A stretch of 64,000 bases of DNA from TH1177 sp035762785. Its GTDB lineage: Archaea > Thermoproteota > Nitrososphaeria > Nitrososphaerales > Nitrososphaeraceae. Location: positions 72,190-136,189 of the forward strand of contig DASUCH010000043.1 of assembly GCA_035762785.1 (NCBI GenBank). The letters run 5' to 3'. Positions within the stretch are counted from its first letter, which is position 1. Every line of letters begins with the position of its first letter. The notes beneath the pieces were generated by a model. The model was given only the letters and a program-made list of their open reading frames with translations. It was not told the DNA's origin and did not search any database. A program made the position numbers and the translations under genes. This document shows positions 26,486-35,778 of the stretch, piece by piece.

Positions 26486-27109
26486 TTATGTATTGATCGT
26501 ATCAAAACGTTGCGAAACGTCTTTCCAGTTTATAACATTCCACCAAGCAGAAATGTAATCAGGTCGTTTGTTCTGATATTTGAGGTAGTATGCATGTTCC
26601 CAAACATCACATCCTAAAAGTGGTATTAAACCTTCTGTCCTTGGACTGGTCTGATTTGGCATCGCTTTATATTCTACTTTAGTGGTAGATGGATTATAGA
26701 CAAGCCAACCCCAGCCACTCCCTTGGATTAATGCGGTAGTAGACGAGAATTTCTCTTTAAAGTCTGAAAAATTTCCAAATGACGAATTTATTGCATCAGC
26801 AATAGATCCAGTCGGCTCACCTCCTCCATTTGATTGCATGTTATGCCAGAATATTCGATGGTTATCAAATCCTCCTCCGTTAAAGTTGATTGCACTTTTT
26901 TGATCAGCAGGAACTTGATCAAGATTAGATAATATTTCCACAATATCTTTTTCTTGAATTTCACTGGAACATTTCTCAAGTGCTGCATTGAGTTTATCTG
27001 TATAAGCTTGATGGTGTTTTGTATGATGTATTTCCATAGTTCTTGCGTCAATAAATGGTTCTAGTGCATCATAACCGTAAGGTACAGGGGGTAATTCATA
27101 TTTTCCCAT
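26486..27109 (-). CDS. sod: Superoxide dismutase, Fe/Mn type
   Basis: The enzyme converts superoxide to oxygen and peroxide, important in an aerobic ammonia oxidiser. The 207-residue protein has the metal ligands in HHTKHHQAY (His, about 28), FDNHRIFWHNM (His, about 82) and DVWEHAYYLKY (Asp and His, about 169-173). The WGWLVYNP and GCDVWEHAY motifs mark the Fe/Mn family; the metal cannot be decided. The gene stands alone and is convergent with the PsbP-like gene. Confidence 0.95.
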   Translation of the reverse strand: MGKYELPPVPYGYDALEPFIDARTMEIHHTKHHQAYTDKLNAALEKCSSEIQEKDIVEILSNLDQVPADQKSAINFNGGGFDNHRIFWHNMQSNGGGEPTGSIADAINSSFGNFSDFKEKFSSTTALIQGSGWGWLVYNPSTTKVEYKAMPNQTSPRTEGLIPLLGCDVWEHAYYLKYQNKRPDYISAWWNVINWKDVSQRFDTINT

Positions 27110-27247
27110 ACATGTATTTTTTTTTGTAATTATTAACCTTTGTGTTATCTAATATAATTTTCTAACATGAGTTGAGTTTATACTTACTTTCATTCTCTGA
27201 GGGAAACATATTTATTGAAATTTAAAATTCTATTTAAACGCTTACTC

Positions 27248-27670
27248 ATGGTTATTAATAAGGAACTGCTAGAAAAACGGAAAAAAATATCAGAACATCG
27301 ACCGAATTTTGTAAGACAAGAAAGCTGGAGATATGACAGGCTTGCAGAAAACTGGAGGAAGCCTAAAGGGAAAGATAATAAAATGAGACGACAAGTCTCT
27401 GGCGTTCCTCAATTAGTAAAAGTTGGATATAGAGGTCCAAAGGTCGCTAGAGGACTTCATCCATCAGGATATGTTGATAATTTAGTCTACAATACAAACG
27501 ATCTGTTATCATTAGATTCAAAAAAAGATGCTGTAAGAATAGGACATATAGTTGGAAAATTAAAGAAAAAACAAATTTTGACTAAAGCAGCCGAATTGGG
27601 TTTTAAAGTCTTGAACCCAGGAAAAGATTCTAAATCACAAAATCAATCACAAATAAAGGAGAATGGATAG
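27248..27670 (+). CDS. rpl32e: Ribosomal protein eL32
   Basis: eL32 belongs to the large ribosomal subunit. From the ATG at 27248 the product is about 140 residues, starting MVINKELLEKRKK. It includes PNFVRQESWRYDRL, WRKPKGKDNKMRR, GYRGPKVARGLHPSG and the KAAELGFKVLN end. An upstream frame extension (from 27215) without family similarity is left out. The eL19 gene follows after two bases, as in the archaeal spc-type order, but the other spc genes are missing here. Confidence 0.94.
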   Translation: MVINKELLEKRKKISEHRPNFVRQESWRYDRLAENWRKPKGKDNKMRRQVSGVPQLVKVGYRGPKVARGLHPSGYVDNLVYNTNDLLSLDSKKDAVRIGHIVGKLKKKQILTKAAELGFKVLNPGKDSKSQNQSQIKENG

Positions 27671-27672
27671 AT

Positions 27673-28119
27673 ATGGTTGTAAATCTTAAAAAGAAACGTG
27701 AATTAGTAGCTAGAATGCTTGATGTTGGTTCTAATCGAGTTAAATTCGAACCTGATAAGCTCGATGATATAGCGGATTCTATAACAAGAGAAGATATTAG
27801 ATCTTTAGTTAAAAATGGAGTTATATGGACCTCTAAGCCTAAAGGAACCTCTAGAGGTAAAGCTAAGGCAAAATTAAATATAAAAAAGAAACATGGAACC
27901 GGAGCTGGATCTAAGAAAGGTCGTAAAACAGCAAGAACAGGAAAAAAAGAGTTGTACGTAAAAAAAATAAGAGCAATGAGATACCATTTGAAAGTATTAA
28001 AAGATAGAAATGATGTTAACCGTGAAATATATTGGTCTTTGTATAAAAAAATTAATGGAGGTCAAATTCGATCCTTGACTCACTTAAGAGATACCGTGAA
28101 AGATTGGAAATCACAATAA
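27673..28119 (+). CDS. rpl19e: Ribosomal protein eL19
   Basis: eL19 is a large-subunit protein forming contacts with rRNA and the small subunit. The 148-residue product reads VNLKKKRELVARMLDVGSNRV, then the IADSITREDIRSLVKNGVI helix-turn-helix and the highly basic KPKGTSRGKAKAK and GAGSKKGRK loops, followed by the WYKKINGG-like end (here SLYKKINGGQIRS). It is spaced two bases from eL32. Confidence 0.95.
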   Translation: MVVNLKKKRELVARMLDVGSNRVKFEPDKLDDIADSITREDIRSLVKNGVIWTSKPKGTSRGKAKAKLNIKKKHGTGAGSKKGRKTARTGKKELYVKKIRAMRYHLKVLKDRNDVNREIYWSLYKKINGGQIRSLTHLRDTVKDWKSQ

Positions 28120-28148
28120 AGGGTTCAAAAGAAAAGATAATATTTGAA

Positions 28149-28346
28149 TCAATTAAAATCGTTTATGATTGAACTCGACCTATTGATTAGTTTTTCTCTT
28201 AAACTAATAACTTGGGATCTTTTTTCTCCATCCAAGTTAGTTTGAAGTAATACATTCAACCCTTCGACTATGTATTTTATATTGGGTAATGTAAGAATAT
28301 TGAGATCATCCCGATCGTCTTGATTATTTTCTTCCCAATTACTCAT
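28149..28346 (-). CDS. Hypothetical small acidic protein
   Basis: The 65-residue product begins MSNWEENNQDDRDDLN and continues in a helical pattern (IKYIVEGLNVLLQ; SQVISLREKLINR). It has an ATG start and protein-like composition and lies between the convergent eL19 gene and the divergent D-aminoacyl-tRNA deacylase gene. No family is recognised. Confidence 0.5.
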   Translation of the reverse strand: MSNWEENNQDDRDDLNILTLPNIKYIVEGLNVLLQTNLDGEKRSQVISLREKLINRSSSIINDFN

Positions 28347-28449
28347 ACTTTAAGATGTTTTGTGTTAATGTTAAATGTTTTGGATTTCATTTAATACATT
28401 AATTAATTGATGTAATTACTAAAATATTATAGTTTTAAATGATGATCAT

Positions 28450-29256
28450 ATGTTGTTTACCCTAATTACTTCGGAAATTGATCCCGCTAGTAAAACAATG
28501 ATGAAATATTTACAAGAGGACAAAAAATTTAAAGAAATAAAAAATTACTATTTTACTTCTCCTTTGTACGATAATATATCTATGTTTGTATCTCGAGGCC
28601 AGTTACTATTTTTTGATAGTATGGATGTAGAAACCAACGACACTGATGTTTTGATTTTTCTTTCTAGACATCAATCAAAAAGTAAGATTCCATCTTTGAC
28701 CTGTCATTTTACAGGAAATTATTTTACAAATTCTTATGGCGGAAACAAATTTGAGTTAGGAATTGCATATCCTTCATTGCAAAAGAATTATCTGTTAAAA
28801 ATATTCCAATTAAGAGAAAAGGTTCCTTTGTGTGATATAACTATAGAAACTACACATCACGGTCCCACTAGTATAAAAAAACCCGTTATGTTTGTTGAAA
28901 TAGGTTCCTCCGAAGACCAATGGATTAATCTGGAGAATGCATCATTTGTATGTAATTCTTTATTAGAAATCTTAACAAAAAAGATTTCTCCTGCAAAAGA
29001 TATTGCAATAGGCTTAGGAGGAAATCATTATGGTTCCAAATTCAATCAACTAATACTTAATACTGAATATGGAATGGGTCATATAGCAAATAAATACAAT
29101 TTACCTAATTTTAATAAGGATATGCTATACCAAATGATTTCAAAATGTTATGAAAAAGTTACACATATAATAATTGACCAAAAGGGTTTAGGTAATGAAA
29201 AAGATAGGATAATAAATTTAATAAGAGATATTGATTTAAAAGTAATTAAATTATAA
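28450..29256 (+). CDS. dtdA: D-aminoacyl-tRNA deacylase, archaeal type
   Basis: The enzyme frees tRNA from mischarged D-amino acids. The 268-residue protein contains all motifs of the archaeal/plant DTD2 family: FLSRHQSKSKIPSLTCHFTGN (here about residues 76-96), IETTHHGPTS (about 137), VEIGSSEDQW (about 155) and the GLGGNHYGSKFN motif (about 193). His-rich sites suggest zinc binding. It stands alone with its own upstream region. Confidence 0.93.
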   Translation: MLFTLITSEIDPASKTMMKYLQEDKKFKEIKNYYFTSPLYDNISMFVSRGQLLFFDSMDVETNDTDVLIFLSRHQSKSKIPSLTCHFTGNYFTNSYGGNKFELGIAYPSLQKNYLLKIFQLREKVPLCDITIETTHHGPTSIKKPVMFVEIGSSEDQWINLENASFVCNSLLEILTKKISPAKDIAIGLGGNHYGSKFNQLILNTEYGMGHIANKYNLPNFNKDMLYQMISKCYEKVTHIIIDQKGLGNEKDRIINLIRDIDLKVIKL

Positions 29257-29770
29257 GTTCAATATATTTATAAGACTAAATATTTTTAGATATTATTAGT
29301 GATGAAATTTAGTCATATTTCTAAACTTACTTATTTTTTTGTTTGTATAAAACGGAAAAAAAATATTAATAGAATAAATATAAAACTCAATGATAAGAAA
29401 GAGATACATTAAGTGTCATTCAGAAATTTAAATGGATATAATGTTAAATCATGAACTTTATGAGAAGAACGAAGAAATCATTAGGAGTATTCTTATAGAC
29501 TAAATAATCTAAAAGCTATATCCTTATTTAGTTTCAATCATTTTTTGAATTACTCTTGATCACTTTTTATTTCAATATTTAAAAAACTATGAACTAGTGA
29601 AAAGTTTCTTCCACTTAAATTCCTAATCATAATAATTAAACCTACTAGTGCTGAACCTTAAGTTGTTTTATTGTGTGATATCAAACCACTACTAAAGATT
29701 TTTTTAGTTGTGTTTTTATATTCTTCCTTTATATAGATTAGTATTGAATAAATTCTCAGAAAAACCACCA
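29257..29770. other. Intergenic region, no gene seen
   Basis: About 510 AT-rich bases. A 23-codon frame from ATG 29432 (MDIMLNHELYEKNEE) has coding-like composition but is too short to claim. No RNA structure or repeat is obvious. Confidence 0.4.
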
Positions 29771-30154
29771 ATGGTTATAATATCTGGGTCTTGCTTGAAT
29801 TTTGATAAAGAAAGAAAGAAAATAGTTGAATTAATAGATTATTTGCAATTTTCTGTGAGCGCACAAATTAATTGTGAAGTATCATCTAACGGTGCTGCTT
29901 TAGGATGGGATTTCTTCAATATATATTTTGACCTTTCTCTTATAGAAAAATTGATAGTAAATTTTCCGGAAATTTCCAAGGAAGAAGGAATAACTCTTGA
30001 ACAGCAATTCGTTCTATGGCTTACAAAGCAATTTAAAAGACGAAATTTAGACTATCATCTTAAGCTAAGTGATATTCCATATGAAAATACAAAAGGATTC
30101 AGATTAGATCCAAACAATTATCGTGACGATAGTTTATTGGAAGATTTAAGATAA
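29771..30154 (+). CDS. Hypothetical protein (127 residues)
   Basis: From the ATG at 29771 the protein begins MVIISGSCLNFDKERKK and is mixed alpha/beta with a repeated EI..E and aromatic pattern (ALGWDFFNIYFDLS; QFVLWLTKQFKRRN). An upstream TTG (29708) would add a hydrophobic stretch but has no support. No known domain is recognised. It precedes the oligopeptidase F gene by 166 bases. Confidence 0.5.
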   Translation: MVIISGSCLNFDKERKKIVELIDYLQFSVSAQINCEVSSNGAALGWDFFNIYFDLSLIEKLIVNFPEISKEEGITLEQQFVLWLTKQFKRRNLDYHLKLSDIPYENTKGFRLDPNNYRDDSLLEDLR

Positions 30155-30320
30155 ATTATTCTTTCAAATATTATTTTATCTCTATTATTGATTGCTATTA
30201 ATAGTAAATATGTTTGTAAATAGTACTTAAAACGTAATTTAATTTTATAAAATGAATGTTAGGTTCAAATAATCTTAATTGATAACTATTAATACAAGGC
30301 TATAATTTTTTTATATACTA

Positions 30321-32123
30321 ATGACTCTAATACAAAAACCTCAGTTAGGCTGTTGGGATTTATCAGATCTAGTAAATGAGGAAAAAAACAATATCAGATA
30401 TTATTTAAAAATATTACAACATGAGGTCAATAAATTCAAAGAAAACCGTGAATTACTTAATGATAATATTAACTCACAAAAATTTTCTAATATGCTATTA
30501 CAATTGGAGAAGATTTCAGAGAAATTAAATACCGTAATAGGTTTTGCACATTTGCAATATTCATCCAATACCTCGTCTAATGAATATTCTGCCTTCGTTA
30601 CAGAAATGGAGTTATTAGGTACTGAAATCTCTAATAATTTAATCTTCTTTGATATATGGTTCAAAAATATTTTAAAAGAAAAAGATGCAAATAGACTTAT
30701 TCAAAGTGTTGATCCAGTTTATATACATTTTCTAAACCATAAAAGAGTTTTAGGTAAATATACCTTATCTGAAAAGGAAGAAAAAATTATTAATATATTC
30801 GAAATAACTGGACCAAATGCATTAGTCAAAATATATGATCGAATGACAAATAATTTTGAATTTATTCTTGAAATAAAAAAAAATAACAAGATAAAAAGAA
30901 AAAAAATTATAAATAAAGAAAAACTAATGTCACTAGTTAGAAGTAACAAACCTGAGGAAAGAAAAGCCGCATATAAATCATTGTTCAATGTCTATAAAAA
31001 TAATAGTGGAATTTTAGGTGAAATCTATTTAAATTTAATAGTTCAATGGCATGATGAAAACATTAAAATTCGTAGTTTTGATTCACCCATTTCTGTAAGA
31101 AATGTCTATAATGATATAAGTGATAATGTAGTATCTACATTATTGGACACATGCAAGAAAAATTCTTTTATTTTTCATAAATATTTCAATTTAAAAGGAA
31201 AAATGTTAAAATTAAAAAAACTAGAACGTTATCATTTGTACGCACCTCTTATTAAAAAAGGGATAATACAAAAAAAATATACTTATGAACAAGCAGTAAA
31301 TATCGTTTTAAATGTATTTGAGTCATTTCATCCTAAATTTCGAGATTATGCAGAAATAGTTTTTAATAAAAACCATGTTGATGCAGAAATAAGAAGGGGA
31401 AAGATGAGTGGAGCATTTTGTTCCACTATTACTCCTAAACTAACTCCATATGTTCTATTGAATTATGATGGTATGTATCGTGATATTTCTACCATGGCGC
31501 ATGAATTTGGACATGCTATACATAGTATTTGTTCTTCAAAGCTCCCAATCGCTGTCTCCCATGCTCCTCTTCCTTTAGCTGAAACAGCTTCTGTCTTTGC
31601 AGAGATGTTGTTGAATGAAAAGTTAGCAGAAGAAATGACAGAACAAGAAAGATCCATTTTATTAGCAGAACAAATAGATGATATGTATGCAACCATTATG
31701 AGACAATCATATTTTACATTATTTGAAATTGATGCACATAATAAGGTCATCGAAAACAATGCTAATATAGATAATATCTCATCTTTATATCAAAAGAATC
31801 TCCAGGATCAGTTTGGAGATTCAGTAATTGTGTCCGATGATTTTAAGTGGGAATGGACATATATACCTCATTTTTATCATACTCCTTTTTATTGTTATGC
31901 ATATTCTTTCGGCAATCTTCTCGTTTTATCATTATTTAAAATGTACAAACAAGAAGGAAAATCTTTTATACCAAAATATTTGAATTTACTCTCTGCAGGA
32001 GGATCAAAAAACCCAGAAGCGTTACTAACTGAACTCGGTTTCGACATCTCTAACAAAAGATTTTGGCAACAAGGTTTTGATCTCTTATCAGAAAAAATAG
32101 GTGATTTAGAAAATATTGTATAG
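30321..32123 (+). CDS. pepF: Oligoendopeptidase F family metallopeptidase (M3)
   Basis: A cytoplasmic zinc peptidase that cleaves short peptides. The 600-residue protein carries the M3 zinc signature MAHEFGHAIH (about residues 392-401), with the third ligand Glu probably in PLAETASVFAEM (about 422). The mostly helical N-terminal region and the YIPHFYHTPFYCYAYSFG segment near the end are typical of PepF/M3B. Length fits the family. It is monocistronic by spacing. Confidence 0.94.
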   Translation: MTLIQKPQLGCWDLSDLVNEEKNNIRYYLKILQHEVNKFKENRELLNDNINSQKFSNMLLQLEKISEKLNTVIGFAHLQYSSNTSSNEYSAFVTEMELLGTEISNNLIFFDIWFKNILKEKDANRLIQSVDPVYIHFLNHKRVLGKYTLSEKEEKIINIFEITGPNALVKIYDRMTNNFEFILEIKKNNKIKRKKIINKEKLMSLVRSNKPEERKAAYKSLFNVYKNNSGILGEIYLNLIVQWHDENIKIRSFDSPISVRNVYNDISDNVVSTLLDTCKKNSFIFHKYFNLKGKMLKLKKLERYHLYAPLIKKGIIQKKYTYEQAVNIVLNVFESFHPKFRDYAEIVFNKNHVDAEIRRGKMSGAFCSTITPKLTPYVLLNYDGMYRDISTMAHEFGHAIHSICSSKLPIAVSHAPLPLAETASVFAEMLLNEKLAEEMTEQERSILLAEQIDDMYATIMRQSYFTLFEIDAHNKVIENNANIDNISSLYQKNLQDQFGDSVIVSDDFKWEWTYIPHFYHTPFYCYAYSFGNLLVLSLFKMYKQEGKSFIPKYLNLLSAGGSKNPEALLTELGFDISNKRFWQQGFDLLSEKIGDLENIV

Positions 32124-32535
32124 TTTTATATTAATATTAATCAGAGATCTATTAATTATGGACCTATAATATATTATACTTCAGTTTACTAGTAAGACTA
32201 ATAAATTATTTCTTTTGTTAAGGTAGTGATCCTACATCGCTTGATTTATTCTAATGAGATTAATAATTTTATTGATGTATCTGAATTAGAACTTTATAAC
32301 TCAATGGATACAAATAAAATAATGAATAAATTCAAAAGGTATTCCTTAGGAAATTTCTCTAATCTTAGCACTAAAAAAATTGTATGTTATTTATATATAA
32401 TTTAGTGTTAATAACCAATACTAATTTTTAAATTTTTGACAACTAATTGATAATTCTTGAAGTAAATCTTTGAAATTATAGGTTAAAGGAAATAGAATGG
32501 ATAAAAAAATAGCAAATAAACAAATCCAACTGCTT
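32124..32535. other. Intergenic region after pepF
   Basis: No gene is clear. A GTG-initiated frame of 59 codons (32226-32405, MILHRLIYSNEINNF) is weakly coding-like and is not claimed. The rest is AT-rich. Confidence 0.4.
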
Positions 32536-32688
32536 TTATTTTGGTATAATCCCACCGGATACAGAACTAAATTTTCTCATTTTTTTATGTCCAGTTTTTT
32601 CTTTATGATCTTCAGCATCTGAATTGAAAAAAAAACTACTTTGGCAATCTTCACAAAACCAAATTTTATTTAGGTCCTCAGGATGCAT
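32536..32688 (-). CDS. Small C2H2 zinc-finger protein (50 residues)
   Basis: From the ATG at 32688 the protein reads MHPEDLNKIWFCEDCQSSF and then DHKEKTGHKKMRKF. The spacing C-x2-C-x12-H-x5-H is a classic C2H2 finger. C-terminal Lys/Arg and Ser residues follow. A longer frame begins upstream (32742), but its extra residues look non-conserved. A regulator or nucleic-acid binder is likely; archaeal single-finger proteins are common in this phylum. Confidence 0.6.
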   Translation of the reverse strand: MHPEDLNKIWFCEDCQSSFFFNSDAEDHKEKTGHKKMRKFSSVSGGIIPK

Positions 32689-32742
32689 ATCAATTAAATA
32701 AATTTCTGCAATATAAGAAATTAGATAATATCTAATATACAA

Positions 32743-33065
32743 TTTATAGAAACTAAGTGCTATTTCAAACTTATATTTTATTTATAGAGTATAATCTTTA
32801 GGAAAAATCATATATCTTATTATTATACATCAAGATAGATAAAGGTATGGATTGAATCTAATGTATATAGTTGTGTACTCTAAGACATAATAAATGTTAA
32901 ATGTTATTTTAGCTGTGTCAGTATTAAACTTAATTGTTTATTCTATTTATGATTACAATTTAAGCACTATCCAAACTATTTTCCTCCTATTTTGAAGGAA
33001 ATTAGAATCAGAAACGATCTGCACAGGTACAAAAGATTCAGAAGGTGTTCTATCCAAATAAAAAT
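32743..33065. other. Intergenic region, no gene seen
   Basis: About 320 AT-rich bases between two minus-strand genes, with stops in all frames. The distal part may hold the promoter of the zinc-finger gene. Confidence 0.4.
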
Positions 33066-34451
33066 TTAAACTAATCCGATAATTCTTTCATAAGATAATG
33101 CATCTTCTAATTCTTTTTCACTCATCAAATTTTTTCCTAAAATCAGTTCTCGTATTCCTATACCAGTGCTTAACGATTCCTTATAAATTTCTGCTGCTGT
33201 CAAGTATCCAATATATGGATTTAATAAGGTTATAAGAATAGGACTTTTTTCTACTTGTTGTTTTAATCTTTCAGAATTCGCTTGAATTCCATTAATAAAA
33301 TTCGTTGCAAAAATTGGCAAGAAATTTATTAACATGTCGGTGGCATCTAATACATTATTTAGCATTCCTGGCAGCATTACATTTAATTCAAATTGTCCAG
33401 CTTGTGCAGCCATGGTTATAGAAACATCCTTTCCTATAATATCAAAGCAAATCATGTTTAAACATTCAGCCAAAGAAGGATTTACCTTTCCTGGCATGAT
33501 AGATGAACCTGCATGAACTGCTGGAATGAGTATTTCCGCTAAGCCAGCGATGGGGCCAGACGCCATAAGTCTTAGATCGTTAACCATTTTTATTAGTTCA
33601 ATTGCCAAGTTTCTTAATTCTGAAGAAAAATTAGTTATATCTAATTTGCTTTGAAGGAAAAAATGAAGGTTTGCAGACATTTTTAAATTTAGGCCAGAAA
33701 TGTGAGAAAGATGATTAACAATTTTTTCTCTATAGCCATTAGGTGTATTGATACCAGTCCCAACTGCTGTTGCACCTATTCCAATATACTCTAATTTTCT
33801 TTGACTATTGATAATTTCTTCTTTAGCTCTCTCTAGAGCATATGCATAAACTTTAAACTCAGAGCCCAATGTTACAGGAATAGCGTCCATAAGATGGGTC
33901 CGTCCAATTTTTATAATATTTTTAAAATCGATAGATTTGATTTTCAGAGATTTAATCAATACCCCAAGAGATTTTATAAGCAAATTAATGTTCATTAATA
34001 TCGCGATATGCATTGCTGTTGGAAACGTATCATTACTTGATTGAGACATATTAACATGGTCATTAGGACTAATAATACTATAATCACCTTTACTTTTTCC
34101 CAGAAGTTCTAAAGCACGATTTGCGATTATTTCATTAGTGTTCATATTAACCGCTGTACCAGCTCCGGAATTAATCGCGTCTATAACAAATTGGTCTAAG
34201 AATTGTCCAGATAAAATTTCATCACAAGCTTGGATAATAACTTTGGCAATTCTCTCATCTAAGACTTGTAATTCATAATTAGTTAATGCTGCTGATCTCT
34301 TTATCATAACGTACGCTTTTATAAGATTTAAATGGGATTTATGTCCTGTTACTTTGTACTGTTCTAATGCACGAGCTGTAAATGGACCATAATATGCATT
34401 TTTAGGAACTTTAAATTCTCCTAACGAATCTTTATCTATTCTAAATGACAT
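33066..34451 (-). CDS. Aspartase/fumarase superfamily lyase, probably aspartate ammonia-lyase
   Basis: The 461-residue protein belongs to the class II fumarase/aspartase family, which removes a group from the beta carbon to give fumarate. The signature GSSIMPGKVNP (about residue 314) holds the catalytic Ser. NSGAGTAVNMNTNE (about 92) resembles aspartases (GAGTS.NMN.NE), while NDHVNMSQSSNDTFPTA (about 130) is seen in both groups. I lean to aspartase, with class II fumarase as the alternative. It is divergent from the TBP gene. Confidence 0.72.
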   Translation of the reverse strand: MSFRIDKDSLGEFKVPKNAYYGPFTARALEQYKVTGHKSHLNLIKAYVMIKRSAALTNYELQVLDERIAKVIIQACDEILSGQFLDQFVIDAINSGAGTAVNMNTNEIIANRALELLGKSKGDYSIISPNDHVNMSQSSNDTFPTAMHIAILMNINLLIKSLGVLIKSLKIKSIDFKNIIKIGRTHLMDAIPVTLGSEFKVYAYALERAKEEIINSQRKLEYIGIGATAVGTGINTPNGYREKIVNHLSHISGLNLKMSANLHFFLQSKLDITNFSSELRNLAIELIKMVNDLRLMASGPIAGLAEILIPAVHAGSSIMPGKVNPSLAECLNMICFDIIGKDVSITMAAQAGQFELNVMLPGMLNNVLDATDMLINFLPIFATNFINGIQANSERLKQQVEKSPILITLLNPYIGYLTAAEIYKESLSTGIGIRELILGKNLMSEKELEDALSYERIIGLV

Positions 34452-34548
34452 TATAATGACTATAAAATTCTTGTTTATATAATATTAGTTAAGTTGAAAA
34501 CAAAGGGTTTAACTGGATACTGAATGCACAAATCATTTTTTATAAAAG

Positions 34549-34556
34549 TTTATATA
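34549..34556 (+). promoter_or_regulatory. TATA box of the TBP gene
   Basis: tttatata lies about 40 bases before the ATG at 34591, placing the start of transcription near 34580. The upstream sequence (aaaag) could be a BRE-like purine element. Confidence 0.45.
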
Positions 34557-34590
34557 ATATATTTATATAGTCCACAGACCGCATACCAGT

Positions 34591-35154
34591 ATGCCGCAAA
34601 CTAAACCCATTGTAAGTATAGAGAATGTTGTCGCTTCAGCAACTATAAATCAAACAGTCAATTTAAATCAAATCACACAAATATTTCCAGATGTTGAATA
34701 TCATCCAGATCAATTTCCAGGCCTTGTTTTTAGACTTAAATCTCCAAAAACCGCTACTTTAATTTTTAGCTCTGGAAAAATGGTATGTACAGGAGCTAAG
34801 TCAGAAGATCAGGCAATCAAAGCAGTCAAGAGTGTAGTTCAAAAGTTGAAAAAAGGAAGTATCCAAATTGAAAATGAACCCATCATTGAAATACAAAATA
34901 TAGTTGCCTCTGCAAGTTTAGGAGGTAAAATTCACTTAGAATTAGCTGCTAGAGTTCTTCCTCGCAGTATGTATGAACCTGAACAATTTCCTGGATTAAT
35001 TCATAGAATGTTAGATCCCAAAACAGTTATTCTTCTGTTTGCAAGTGGTAAGTTAGTTTGTACAGGGGCAAAAAAAGAAGCAGAAGTATATCGTGCTGTG
35101 CATAATCTTCATAATTTATTAGAAGAAAAAAATCTTATGATATATGAAGGATAA
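34591..35154 (+). CDS. tbp: TATA-box-binding protein
   Basis: TBP recognises the archaeal TATA box and starts assembly of the transcription complex. The 187-residue product has the two symmetrical repeats: SIENVVASATINQTVNLN... with FPGLVFRLKSPK and GKMVCTGAKS, then EIQNIVASASLGGKIHLE with FPGLIHRMLDPK and GKLVCTGAKK. Both repeats are complete and a short tail follows. Its promoter has a clear TATA box. Confidence 0.97.
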   Translation: MPQTKPIVSIENVVASATINQTVNLNQITQIFPDVEYHPDQFPGLVFRLKSPKTATLIFSSGKMVCTGAKSEDQAIKAVKSVVQKLKKGSIQIENEPIIEIQNIVASASLGGKIHLELAARVLPRSMYEPEQFPGLIHRMLDPKTVILLFASGKLVCTGAKKEAEVYRAVHNLHNLLEEKNLMIYEG

Positions 35155-35685
35155 TTATTTTTGTACTATTATTTTTTCAATATTTATACATTCAATATAT
35201 AGAAAATTTACTATCTCGTTAATAGTCAATAAAATATAGTTATTCGATTTGTGTTGCAAATTTTTTATTGTTCTATTGTATTTCATAATATATAATATTG
35301 ATTTTTTTCACTATTCCTACATTATTTCTAATATTTTCAATAGCGAAGTTTAAGGATTGCCAGCTAGTTTTTATTTCATAAATTAAAAGCATAAAGATTT
35401 TTTTCTACTTTTCTTCAACTAAATTTTTGCTTTAGTTACTACATTTTTCCTTTTAATAATTAGTAACTTAAACATTATCTATGTAGTGTAGAGATAAAAA
35501 TTTTTCAAGAGGTAGGAATCTAGCATATATATCAAATTGGAGATTTTCGCTTTGAATATATTTGTAATGCTAATTTTGTTTGATGAAATATTTTAGGAAA
35601 TTTTTACATTAACCTTGAATTAATATAAAAACCTACTTTCTTAACAATTCACGAGGCAAATTTAAAAACTTTAAAGAATTAGATT
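35155..35685. other. Intergenic region after tbp
   Basis: About 530 AT-rich bases with no gene seen. A TATA-like element (caaatttaaaaac, near 35657-35669) lies before the LarA-like gene. Confidence 0.5.
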
Positions 35686-35778
35686 ATGTTAGGAACCACT
35701 ATAAAGTTAGTTGTACAAACATTGTTCATTTATCTATACTATGAAAAAGATTTATTTTCATTCTTTATAATCATATCC

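Noticed and set aside
26788..27051. Frame inside the superoxide dismutase gene in another phase
   Set aside because: It is a shadow of the sod coding sequence.
32226..32405. GTG-initiated frame of 59 codons after pepF
   Set aside because: Weak composition, no ribosome-binding site or clear TATA box, and no recognised family.
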